DNA of 64,000 nt from contig CAMDDZ010000006.1 in NCBI GenBank assembly GCA_945893145.1, positions 1 through 64,000 of the forward strand, written 5' to 3'. The position numbers and the translations under genes were made by a program. Within the stretch, counting starts at the first letter, position 1, and each line of letters opens with the position of its first letter. Origin of the DNA: Rhodoplanes serenus. GTDB taxonomy: Bacteria > Pseudomonadota > Alphaproteobacteria > Rhizobiales > Xanthobacteraceae. Under the pieces are notes generated by a model. The model did no database searches and was not told the origin of the DNA. It saw only the letters and a program-made list of their open reading frames with translations. This document shows positions 8,004 through 17,098 of the stretch, piece after piece.

Positions 8004-9875
8004 TTAGCGGAAAAGTTCGTTGAAGAGCGTAAACGGTGTGCTGCCAGTGCGGGCGGCGCTTTGCATGCGCTCGACGTGCTGCGGGCTTGGCTGGAAATTC
8101 GGGTCCGCCGGCCGCTCGATGCCCGCGTCCGCCACCAGCCGCTCGTTGCTCTTGAGAACGGCCTGCATCTTGGCGTCGATGCCATAAATATCATCGCGGA
8201 ACTGTAGAATTCCCGAATCGTCCACGAACGCGGTCTGGTAGGTGAGGTGGATCGGGATCTGCGTCTGGAAGTCGAGCTGCTTCTCCTCGTTACCGCCGAT
8301 CATCTTGCGGATGCTGTCCTGGGTGTAGCCGCGGCCCGGCGCTCCGAGCGACAGCATCACCTCGGCATACTTCACTGGATCCTGCACGCGCTGGCAGCCG
8401 TGGCTGTAGGCGCGGCGCTCCAGCGAGAAGTAGTTCTTCTCCGGCGTGTCGTGTTGGTACACCAGGAACTTGTTGGGGAAATTGAAACGGATGCGGCCGA
8501 GCGCGTTCTTGTCGCCCGGCGGCTGATAGACACGAATGCGGCCGTTGGGCTCCTTCGACATTTTCAGTCCCATCTTGTCGAAGATCGCCGGGTCGGAGGT
8601 TTCGTAGATCGGCAGCAGCTCTTGATAGACGATCGACTGCGGCACGTTCCAAGTCGGATTGACGGTGATGAACTTCATCGTCTCGGTGAGTAGCGGCGTC
8701 GCCTGCGACGGCTTGCCGACCACGACCCGTGTCATCCAGATCTGCGCGCCCTCGTTGTAGACCCGCAGGTGATAGTCCGGGATGTTCATGATGACGTGGG
8801 CTTTGCCGAGCTCGTGCGGCGCCCAACGCCACCGCTCCATGGTCGACAGGATGGCGGTGAGTTTGGTTTCGTGGGTCGGGCCGTTGATGGCGTCGACCGT
8901 CGCCGCGGCCAGCACACCGTCAGATTTGATGTCCTTCGATTTCTGGAACTTGGCGACCGCTTCGGCCAGCGTCCTGTCATAGTTGGTGCCGTCTTGGGCC
9001 GCGACGCCAAGCCGCTCGCGCAGCGCCGGCACGCGCGGGTCGGACATCAGAACTTCCTTGCCCTTCTTGTCCTTGCTGTAGCGCAGCACCGGACCGCTCG
9101 GAATAGGCGTTGGACCCGTGTCGGCGCGGGTGCGGCGGAAGTCGACGAGCTTGGCCTTGAGCGCCTTGTAGGCATTGTGCTGCGGCTCGAAGGAATCGAG
9201 CGTGCGGGCGATATCGCGCGAGTCCGCGAGCTCCTTCAGCACATCGACCGCATCGAACCGGTCCTTGTAGTCGATGGTCGGGCTGATGCGGCTGAAATGA
9301 ACGCGGCCAGTGAGCGCGTGGCGGGCATAGCTCAGCAACGTGGCGGTGAACCGGACTTCCGCTTCGGCCTGGGCATCGGGGTTGGTGTTCGTGAGATTTG
9401 GCGCCGGGTAGTCGTTCGGATCGAGTCCGTCGGCCTCGACGGTGCGAAGATAGGCGATGGCAGCGCGCGCGGTCTGGCTCGGCGCACCGTCGACCACCCA
9501 CTGCGGCGCGAAGTCGCGCGTCTTGTAGAACACGATGATCGAGTCGCGGTCGCTCCTGCGTGGCAGCATGCGATCGAATTGCTTGTTGGCGAGCAGCTCG
9601 CGAATCTTTTCGGCGCGCGGTGAATCGAGCGGGCCAGGCGGAATGCTGACGTTCAGCGCAGGCCGGCGATCCTCGATAGCTGCAGCGGGCGAGTGTGGTG
9701 TCGCGGTTTGGCTTTGCGGCTTGCGCGGCGTCTGTGCCGCCGGCGTCGCGCGGGTCGGTTTTACCGGGCCGATCGACCGGACCAGCTCATCGGCTGAGGC
9801 GTTGGCCCCGTTCGTGGCTGCAAAAACGATGGCCAGCGCGGTGCCAGCGAGGACACCCAGTCGCGCGACACGCAT
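8004..9875 (-). CDS. L,D-transpeptidase (YcbB/LdtD-like)
   Basis: This 623-residue exported protein has a Sec-type signal (residues 1-30), a Pro/Gln-rich linker, a YcbB-type N-terminal region, a peptidoglycan-binding-like helix bundle near 265-330 (MSDPRVPALRERLGV and TLAEAVAKFQ), and a YkuD catalytic domain. The catalytic motif YSHGCQRVQ contains the nucleophile Cys near residue 494 with its His two before it. It forms 3-3 crosslinks between meso-diaminopimelate residues or anchors proteins to murein. The ATG at 9875 was chosen because GGGAGG lies 6 bases upstream. A strong terminator follows. Confidence 0.92.
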   Translation of the reverse strand: MRVARLGVLAGTALAIVFAATNGANASADELVRSIGPVKPTRATPAAQTPRKPQSQTATPHSPAAAIEDRRPALNVSIPPGPLDSPRAEKIRELLANKQFDRMLPRRSDRDSIIVFYKTRDFAPQWVVDGAPSQTARAAIAYLRTVEADGLDPNDYPAPNLTNTNPDAQAEAEVRFTATLLSYARHALTGRVHFSRISPTIDYKDRFDAVDVLKELADSRDIARTLDSFEPQHNAYKALKAKLVDFRRTRADTGPTPIPSGPVLRYSKDKKGKEVLMSDPRVPALRERLGVAAQDGTNYDRTLAEAVAKFQKSKDIKSDGVLAAATVDAINGPTHETKLTAILSTMERWRWAPHELGKAHVIMNIPDYHLRVYNEGAQIWMTRVVVGKPSQATPLLTETMKFITVNPTWNVPQSIVYQELLPIYETSDPAIFDKMGLKMSKEPNGRIRVYQPPGDKNALGRIRFNFPNKFLVYQHDTPEKNYFSLERRAYSHGCQRVQDPVKYAEVMLSLGAPGRGYTQDSIRKMIGGNEEKQLDFQTQIPIHLTYQTAFVDDSGILQFRDDIYGIDAKMQAVLKSNERLVADAGIERPADPNFQPSPQHVERMQSAARTGSTPFTLFNELFR

Positions 9876-10031
9876 CGAAATCCTCCCGGTCCACACGCCA
9901 CGAGCCAGAGCCCGGCCGTCGCGCCAAAAATCGGGCGGAGCGGCCTGTTGTTATCGGCCGTGCTTGTGGCGGCCATTAGACCGCCAATGCAACCGACTCG
10001 CTACTGGATTGCCGGTGATTTCTGGGGGTTG

Positions 10032-11555
<1,524 letters not shown>

Positions 11556-11648
11556 CACAAACCTCGGGGACGCAACACATGTGCCGTTTCGGGGCACTGT
11601 CGCCGAGTTGGCTTAATGGGCTGTTAAGGCTGCGCGCCAGGCCGACGC

Positions 11649-12143
11649 TTAAGACGCCGATCGCTTGCGGCGCCTGGGCGCGCGGGCCTGGTCGTGATGG
11701 TGGCCGATGCCGTGAGAATGCATGTGGGCGTGCTTCATGCCCTCGGTCGCCGGCACATAGACCACGTGGCCATGGCGCACGCCGCGCTCGGCGATGACGT
11801 GGTTGGCGAAGGCCTGCACCTCGGAGCCTTTGCCTTTGAGCACCGTCACCTCCATGCAGTTCGTCTCGTCGAGATGAACATGCAGCGTGGCCTGTGACAG
11901 ATCGTGGTGGTCGTGAAAGCCCTTGGTCAGGCGCTTGGGCAGGTCGCGCGCGTGGTGGTCATAGACGTAGACCAGCGCGGCGACGCAATGGCGTGACCGC
12001 GCCACCTCGACCGACGCTTGTTCGAGGCCGGTGCGGGCGAGATCGCGGATCGCCTCCGAGCGGTTCTGATAGCCACGCGCCGCGATGATGCGGTCGAGAT
12101 CGGCCATCAGGTCATCGTCGAGCGTAATCGTCACGCGCTGCAT
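11649..12143 (-). CDS. nikR: Nickel-responsive regulator NikR
   Basis: The 164-residue protein starts with a ribbon-helix-helix DNA-binding domain ([20 protein letters not shown], then [11 protein letters not shown]) followed by an ACT-like nickel-binding domain. The square-planar nickel ligands of NikR are recognisable in [20 protein letters not shown]: the helix His, the two His of HVH, and the Cys. Unlike E. coli NikR it continues with a His-rich tail ([15 protein letters not shown]) that could bind extra metal. NikR represses nickel uptake genes when nickel is bound, but no nickel transporter or nickel enzyme lies nearby. It is divergent from a dienelactone-hydrolase-like gene. Confidence 0.92.
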   Translation of the reverse strand: MQRVTITLDDDLMADLDRIIAARGYQNRSEAIRDLARTGLEQASVEVARSRHCVAALVYVYDHHARDLPKRLTKGFHDHHDLSQATLHVHLDETNCMEVTVLKGKGSEVQAFANHVIAERGVRHGHVVYVPATEGMKHAHMHSHGIGHHHDQARAPRRRKRSAS

Positions 12144-12220
12144 GATCGTCTCTCCGCGGCCGCTTCGTGTTGCCGCGTTTTAGGTTAGTATTATTGCAGC
12201 AGCAAAGACAGGAGAGCGCG

Positions 12221-12949
12221 ATGGTCGAGAAGAAGGTGCCGTACCAAGTCAACGGCAGGCAGTTCGAGGGCGTGATCGTCTATGACGACAGCGTGAAGAC
12301 GAAACGTCCCGCCATTTTCGATCAGCCGGACTGGAAGGGCGTCTGCGCCGACACCATCGCGCAGGCGCGCGCCGTCGCCGGTAAGGACTATGTGGTGCTG
12401 TTGGCCGACATGTTCGGCGTTGGCTACGGCGACAAGCCGAAGACGCGCGAGCAACTCGCAGCCGGCATGAAGGCCGTGCACAACGATCTGCCGTTCACCA
12501 TCGCGTGCGGCAACGCGGCCCACGCGGCGCTGATGGCGGAGGCCGAAAAGCTCGGCCTGATCGATCCGGAAAAGCGCGCCGCGATCGGCTACTGCGCGGG
12601 TGGCGGCTTCGTGCTGGAGCAGGCCCGCGCCGGCGCCGACTTCAAGGCGGTCGTGGTGTTCCACGTCACCAACCCCAATCCGGTCGTTCCCGGTACACCC
12701 TGCAACGTCAAGGGCCGGGTGCTTGCGATCCACGGCCGCGCCGATCCGGTCACGCCAAGGCCGATGATGGATGCGCTCGAGGACGAGCTCATCAAGGCCA
12801 AGGTCGATTGGCATATCGTGACGTTCGGCCGCGGCGTGCATTCGTTCTGCGACCCGACCGCCAACAATCCGGCGGCGACGCAGTACGACGAGAAACTCTG
12901 CCGCACGTCCTACATGCTGATGCGCGATTTCTTCGCCGAGTCTCTCTAG
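12221..12949 (+). CDS. Dienelactone-hydrolase-family protein
   Basis: The 242-residue protein has the alpha/beta-hydrolase layout of dienelactone hydrolases. The nucleophile is a Cys in AAIGYCAGGGFVLEQ (G-x-C-x-G), the acid is in AIHGRADPVTP, and the His is in GRGVHSFCDP. Such enzymes open lactones in aromatic degradation, but many broad relatives act on unknown esters. The ATG at 12221 follows GGAGAG at 5 bases. The gene starts 77 bases from divergent nikR. Its stop codon falls inside the left arm of a 17-bp palindrome. Confidence 0.87.
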   Translation: MVEKKVPYQVNGRQFEGVIVYDDSVKTKRPAIFDQPDWKGVCADTIAQARAVAGKDYVVLLADMFGVGYGDKPKTREQLAAGMKAVHNDLPFTIACGNAAHAALMAEAEKLGLIDPEKRAAIGYCAGGGFVLEQARAGADFKAVVVFHVTNPNPVVPGTPCNVKGRVLAIHGRADPVTPRPMMDALEDELIKAKVDWHIVTFGRGVHSFCDPTANNPAATQYDEKLCRTSYMLMRDFFAESL

Positions 12950-12982
12950 AGTCTGATCCGATTAGATCGGATCAGACTCTAG
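12946..12982. repeat. Perfect 17-bp inverted repeat overlapping a stop codon
   Basis: Left arm CTAGAGTCTGATCCGAT and right arm ATCGGATCAGACTCTAG are exact reverse complements around a TAG spacer. The left arm includes the stop codon of the preceding hydrolase gene. No T-run follows, so it is probably a mobile-type palindromic element or a transcript-end stabiliser rather than a classic intrinsic terminator. Confidence 0.8.
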
Positions 12983-12992
12983 CTTCTTGTTT

Positions 12993-13041
12993 GAGCATGA
13001 TCTTTTCCGAAAACCGGTGTCCACTTTTCGGGATCATGCTC
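12993..13041. repeat. 49-bp dispersed palindromic element, copy 1
   Basis: The element begins GAGCATGATC and ends GATCATGCTC, with an inner pairing of TTCCGAAAA and TTTTCGG around a CCGGTG core. It is identical over all 49 bases to the copy at 16922-16970. It lies 10 bases after another perfect palindrome, in the gap between two convergent genes. Confidence 0.9.
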
Positions 13042-13046
13042 AGGCG

Positions 13047-13592
13047 CTATTCGGCGAGCGGCGTCGGATTGGGCGACGGCGGCTCGACGCGGAACGTGCC
13101 GGCCGTGATGCACGTCATCGAGAAGCTTCCCGTCGTCGTTACCAGCGCCACCAGGCTGTCGGTGCCCATGGTCTTTTCGGCGGCGGCGTAGGTTTCGTCG
13201 CTCAGCCCCTTGTTGGCGAGAATCTCTCGCGCGACGATGTGGCAGGTCCGCTCGCGGGCGTCGGCGAGTTTTGGATCCTTGCGCGCGTTGATCGCGTCGA
13301 TGGTCGGCTGGTCGATGCCCACGGTGAGCGAAGCCCGCACCTGCGCGAACCACGGATAACGCGCGTTCCAATGCCGCGCCACGGTCAGATTCACGATCTG
13401 CTGCTCGCGGCGCGACAGCGGCCCGGATGACATTGTGATCCGCAGGTTCTGGCAGGCCTCGAACACTTTCGGCAGCCGGATATAGGCCGTGTAGGGGCCG
13501 CCCACGGGGCTGTTGGCTTGTTTGGCCGCGTCGTAGACACGCGCCTGATCGGCATTCATGTCGGCGCGTTCGACGGTTGCGATGCGTGCCAT
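13047..13592 (-). CDS. Carboxymuconolactone-decarboxylase-like protein
   Basis: The 181-residue protein has the all-helical CMD/AhpD-like layout: a helix ending in YIRLPKVFEACQNLRI, then SRREQQIVNLTVARHWNARYPWFAQV, a segment typical of CMD proteins in Bradyrhizobium-like genomes. The C-x-x-C-type redox pair of AhpD is missing (the conserved region reads TVARHWNARYPW), so a peroxidase role is unlikely. The start at 13592 has GGGAGA 7 bases upstream; a longer in-frame extension has no support. It ends 5 bases from the 49-bp palindromic element. The reaction is unknown. Confidence 0.8.
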   Translation of the reverse strand: MARIATVERADMNADQARVYDAAKQANSPVGGPYTAYIRLPKVFEACQNLRITMSSGPLSRREQQIVNLTVARHWNARYPWFAQVRASLTVGIDQPTIDAINARKDPKLADARERTCHIVAREILANKGLSDETYAAAEKTMGTDSLVALVTTTGSFSMTCITAGTFRVEPPSPNPTPLAE

Positions 13593-13687
13593 GTGGTTCT
13601 CCCGGGTTCGGATTTCGTAAATCCCCGTGAGGCTAGCACCGGACCGCGGGCGGTGGGAGCCGCTGATGTGGCTTGCGGCTCGGCGCG

Positions 13688-14188
13688 TTACTTCGCGACC
13701 GGTTCGACCGTGAACAGGTCGGCGATGGCCATCACCGCGTCGTAACGCGCCAGCGGCTCCTGGACGGTGCGGTTGATCTCGCCGAGCCGCGGCATCACCG
13801 ACATCGGCACGGTGTATTGCAATCCCTCGCCGCCGTCGCGCCGCCGGATCACCACCACCGCGAAGGTGCCAGGCGGCGATTTCTCCGTCGCGACCTGGGC
13901 GGTGCCTTGGCCCGGGCTCGCGCCAACCGCCAGCATCACGCCATCGAGCGCGCACGGGCAGGGCGTGTTGGGGCCCTGATAAAATACGACCGACAGGCTG
14001 CGCGGTTGCGCGTTGAGCCGGCGCATCGCGTCCTCGCCGATGCGAATGCCGACCGGGATGAATGAGCCGAAGCCGCCGTGCACGCGAGCGCCGAGCTTGA
14101 CCCATTCCTCCGGCGTCTCGGCGCGGATGGAAACGCCGGCGCCAAGCAGCAGCACGATCGCAAGCAGGATTTGCAGGGGCTTGGGCAT
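13688..14188 (-). CDS. Exported FmdE-like protein
   Basis: The 166-residue protein has a signal peptide (MPKPLQILLAIVLLLGAGVSIRA) and a domain resembling FmdE, the tungsten/molybdenum formylmethanofuran dehydrogenase subunit E family: HGGFGSFIPVGIRIGEDAMRRL, then NTPCPCALDGVMLAVGASPG and a C-terminal segment. The two Cys separated by one residue, followed by an Asp, match the metal-binding loop of this family. Such FmdE-like proteins outside methanogens have no settled role. The start at 14188 begins the signal peptide; the longer open frame upstream only adds translated tandem repeat. The 80-base gap to the CMD gene suggests possible co-transcription. Confidence 0.72.
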   Translation of the reverse strand: MPKPLQILLAIVLLLGAGVSIRAETPEEWVKLGARVHGGFGSFIPVGIRIGEDAMRRLNAQPRSLSVVFYQGPNTPCPCALDGVMLAVGASPGQGTAQVATEKSPPGTFAVVVIRRRDGGEGLQYTVPMSVMPRLGEINRTVQEPLARYDAVMAIADLFTVEPVAK

Positions 14189-14252
14189 GGCGGCGTTCTG
14201 GTATGCAGAATTATTGACAATCTCATACTCGACTTTGCAGAATTTGTCGCGG

Positions 14253-14297
14253 ATTTCAGGCGTCTGGATTTCAGGCGTCTGGGCTTCAGGCGTCTGG
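14253..14297. repeat. Three tandem 15-bp units in a divergent intergenic region
   Basis: Three head-to-tail copies of [AG][TC]TTCAGGCGTCTGG are followed by a decayed fourth. They lie between the FmdE-like gene and the divergent oligoendopeptidase gene. Because 15 is a multiple of three, the repeat stays open on both strands, which lengthens the apparent frames of both neighbours. Confidence 0.8.
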
Positions 14298-14444
14298 GCT
14301 TCGGGCGGCCCCAGCCGCCCATATTTCGGCCACAGCCTCAATCCACAGCGTCATGCTCTGCATGGCGGCTCCGTGTCGCAGCGCAGTTGCGGCCATGCCG
14401 CCGGACGATATGTTGAACAAGACCTTTGCAGCGATTGGCGCGAC

Positions 14445-16292
14445 ATGCCCGCCTCCCAGAACTTGAAGAAGAAGACCGCCAAGCCCGCCGGCCGGGCCGA
14501 TCTCGGCAAGCTGCCGGAATGGAATCTGGCGGATCTTTACCCCGCGCTCGATGCGCCGGAGGTGAAGCGCGACCTCGAAAAGGTCGATGCCGAGTGCAAC
14601 GCCTTCGAGAAAGACTACAAGGGCGCGCTCGCCAAGATGATCGCCGGCCCGAACCCCGGCCGGGCGATGGCGGAAGCGGTCAAGCGCTTCGAGGCGTTGG
14701 AAGACCTGATCGGCCGCCTGATTTCCTACGCGGGCCTGGTCTATTCCGGCGACACCACCGATCCGGCGCGCTCCAAGTTTTACGGCGACATGCAGGAGCG
14801 CATCACCGCGGCCTCCACGCATCTGTTGTTCTTCACGCTCGAAATGAACCGGTTGGACGATTCGGCGGTCGAGCGCGCGATGGCCGATCCGGCGCTCGGC
14901 CATTACCGGCCGTGGCTGGAAGACATCCGCAAGGACAGGCCGTACCAGCTTGAGGATCGCGTCGAGGAATTGTTCCACGAGAAGTCGGTGACCGGCTATT
15001 CGGCGTTTAACCGGCTGTTCGACGAGACCATGGCGGGCCTGCGCTTTCGGGTCGAGGGCAAGTCGCTGGCGATCGAGCCGACGCTCGCGCTGATGCAGGA
15101 CGTGAGCGAGAAGAAGCGCCGCGCCGCGGCCGAGGCGCTGGCGCGCACGTTCAAAGAGAACCTGCGGCTGTTCACGCTCATCACCAACACGCTCGCCAAG
15201 GACAAGGAGATTTCCGACCGCTGGCGCGGCTTCAAGGATGTCGCGGCCTCGCGCCATCTCGCCAACCGCGTCGAGCCCGAAGTGGTGGAGGCGCTGGTGT
15301 CGTCGGTGCGCGCCGCCTATCCGCGGCTGTCGCACCGGTACTACGCGCTGAAGGCAAGCTGGTTCGGCAAAAAGCAGCTCGCGCATTGGGACCGCAACGC
15401 GCCGTTGCCGCAGGTGCCGATGCGCACCATTCGCTGGCCGGAGGCGCAGTCGACCGTGCTCACCGCCTATGGCGCGTTCTCGCCGAAGATGGCGGCAATC
15501 GCCGAGCAGTTCTTCAAGGATCGTTGGATCGACGCGCCGGTGCGGCCGGGCAAGTCGCCGGGTGCGTTCTCGCATCCGACCGTGCCGTCGGCGCACCCCT
15601 ACGTGCTGCTGAACTACCAGGGCAAGCCGCGCGATGTGATGACGCTCGCGCACGAGCTCGGCCACGGGGTGCATCAGGTGCTGGCCGCGCCCAACGGCGC
15701 GCTGATGGCGCCGACGCCGCTGACACTCGCGGAAACCGCGAGCGTGTTCGGCGAGATGCTGACGTTCAAGAAGCTGCTCTCCGAGACCAAGGACAAGAAG
15801 CAGCGCAAGTCCATGCTCGCCGCCAAGGTCGAGGACATGATCAACACGGTGGTGCGGCAGATCGCGTTCTATACCTTCGAGCGCCGCGTTCACGCCGAAC
15901 GCCGCAACGGCGAACTGACCTCCGAGCAACTCTGCAACATTTGGCTTGAGGTGCAGAGGGAGAGTCTGGGCCCCTCGATCGATCTACGCCCCGGCTATGA
16001 GGCGTTCTGGACTTACATCCCGCACTTCATCCATTCGCCTTTCTATGTGTACGCCTATGCGTTCGGCGATTGCCTGGTGAACTCGCTCTACGCGGTGTAC
16101 GAGAAATCCGAGAAGGGCTTTGCCGAGCGTTACCTTGCAATGCTCGCAGCCGGCGGCACCAAGCACCACTCCGAGCTGCTCGCGCCGTTCGGCCTCGATG
16201 CCCGCGATCCGGCGTTCTGGCAGGGCGGATTGAGCGTGATCGAGCGGATGATTAGCGAATTGGAAACCCTGGATAACGGCAAGCAACGCTGA
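14445..16292 (+). CDS. pepF: M3-family oligoendopeptidase
   Basis: The 615-residue protein is the length of PepF-type oligoendopeptidases. The zinc motif HELGH sits near residue 402 in DVMTLAHELGHGVHQ, with the third ligand Glu in LAETASVFGEM about 25 residues on. N-terminal segments LPEWNLADLYPALDAPEVKRD and RFEALEDLIGRLISYAG are family-typical. It is a cytoplasmic metallopeptidase that cuts short peptides. I chose the ATG at 14445, which begins before the conserved N-terminus; the open frame extends 432 bases further upstream only across the tandem repeat and the divergent gene. Confidence 0.93.
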   Translation: MPASQNLKKKTAKPAGRADLGKLPEWNLADLYPALDAPEVKRDLEKVDAECNAFEKDYKGALAKMIAGPNPGRAMAEAVKRFEALEDLIGRLISYAGLVYSGDTTDPARSKFYGDMQERITAASTHLLFFTLEMNRLDDSAVERAMADPALGHYRPWLEDIRKDRPYQLEDRVEELFHEKSVTGYSAFNRLFDETMAGLRFRVEGKSLAIEPTLALMQDVSEKKRRAAAEALARTFKENLRLFTLITNTLAKDKEISDRWRGFKDVAASRHLANRVEPEVVEALVSSVRAAYPRLSHRYYALKASWFGKKQLAHWDRNAPLPQVPMRTIRWPEAQSTVLTAYGAFSPKMAAIAEQFFKDRWIDAPVRPGKSPGAFSHPTVPSAHPYVLLNYQGKPRDVMTLAHELGHGVHQVLAAPNGALMAPTPLTLAETASVFGEMLTFKKLLSETKDKKQRKSMLAAKVEDMINTVVRQIAFYTFERRVHAERRNGELTSEQLCNIWLEVQRESLGPSIDLRPGYEAFWTYIPHFIHSPFYVYAYAFGDCLVNSLYAVYEKSEKGFAERYLAMLAAGGTKHHSELLAPFGLDARDPAFWQGGLSVIERMISELETLDNGKQR

Positions 16293-16382
16293 TCGTCGGG
16301 TTCCGTAAACCGCGCGTTTGGCATAGCGCCCGGCCTTGATTGCCGCTCGCGGCGCGCTCGCCTATAGGGGCCGCACATCACA

Positions 16383-16904
16383 ATGGGGCGGACCGTGTTT
16401 CGTCGAGCGTCGATCCTTGCTGTCATTCTGGGTGCTGTGTTCCTGCTTGCGCCGCGCGACGCAGGAGCCTGGCGGTTCGGCACGCAGCAGGACACGCACG
16501 TCATCGGCGCTGTCAAGCTCAAGGGTCCGAACGACACGCCGCTCGTGCTCGGCTACATGACACGGACCGAGTTTTTCCTTGCCGGTCTTTACGTGAAAGA
16601 TGAAGGCTACGTGCTCATCCCTCAGGGTCCGGGGATGTATGGCCGCTACATGCAGATGCCGGACGCCGAAACATTGGCTCGCCATCAGAAGGCCGGCATG
16701 CTGCCCAGTCCGTTGCCGCGCTATAAGCTGGGTTTCTGGACTTACGTGATCGGCTATTCGTTCTGGATCATGATCGCGTTCTTCGCCGTTTGCGGCTGGT
16801 GGTCTCGCTCGAATAAACAGCGCGATGCGACGGATGCGGCGGCATTCGGCGATCTGAACCGGCTCCCCGGCGCGCCGACCCGGTTGCCTGGCGCGGCGCC
16901 CTGA
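16383..16904 (+). CDS. Hypothetical exported/membrane-anchored protein
   Basis: The 173-residue protein is not a family I recognise. It has an N-terminal signal peptide (residues 1-28, ending DAGAW), a periplasmic segment of about 90 residues containing GPGMYGRYMQMPD, and one transmembrane helix near 118-140 (YVIGYSFWIMIAFFAVCGWW), followed by a short Arg-rich, Pro/Gly cytoplasmic tail (LNRLPGAPTRLPGAAP). It lies 90 bases after pepF on the same strand. Start at the ATG 16383. Confidence 0.65.
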   Translation: MGRTVFRRASILAVILGAVFLLAPRDAGAWRFGTQQDTHVIGAVKLKGPNDTPLVLGYMTRTEFFLAGLYVKDEGYVLIPQGPGMYGRYMQMPDAETLARHQKAGMLPSPLPRYKLGFWTYVIGYSFWIMIAFFAVCGWWSRSNKQRDATDAAAFGDLNRLPGAPTRLPGAAP

Positions 16905-16921
16905 TCGCCTCACTTTTGGGT

Positions 16922-16970
16922 GAGCATGATCTTTTCCGAAAACCGGTGTCCACTTTTCGGGATCATGCTC
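16922..16970. repeat. 49-bp dispersed palindromic element, copy 2
   Basis: This copy is identical over 49 bases to the one at 12993-13041, with the same GAGCATGATC/GATCATGCTC ends. It follows the stop of the hypothetical membrane protein by 17 bases and precedes the ABC1 kinase-like gene. Confidence 0.9.
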
Positions 16971-17098
16971 CAGGCGCGACTGATCCAAAACAAGTTCCGC
17001 TTCTCGTAAGCGCGGCCGCGCGTCTGGTGTTCCGGACAGGAATGCGTATTTTGGCCTGGTAACAGGAACCAGCCGCGCACGTGTGGCTGACACCCGAC

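Noticed and set aside
12144-12220. NikR operator between nikR and the dienelactone hydrolase gene
   Set aside because: No GTATGA-type inverted repeat could be found in this short stretch.
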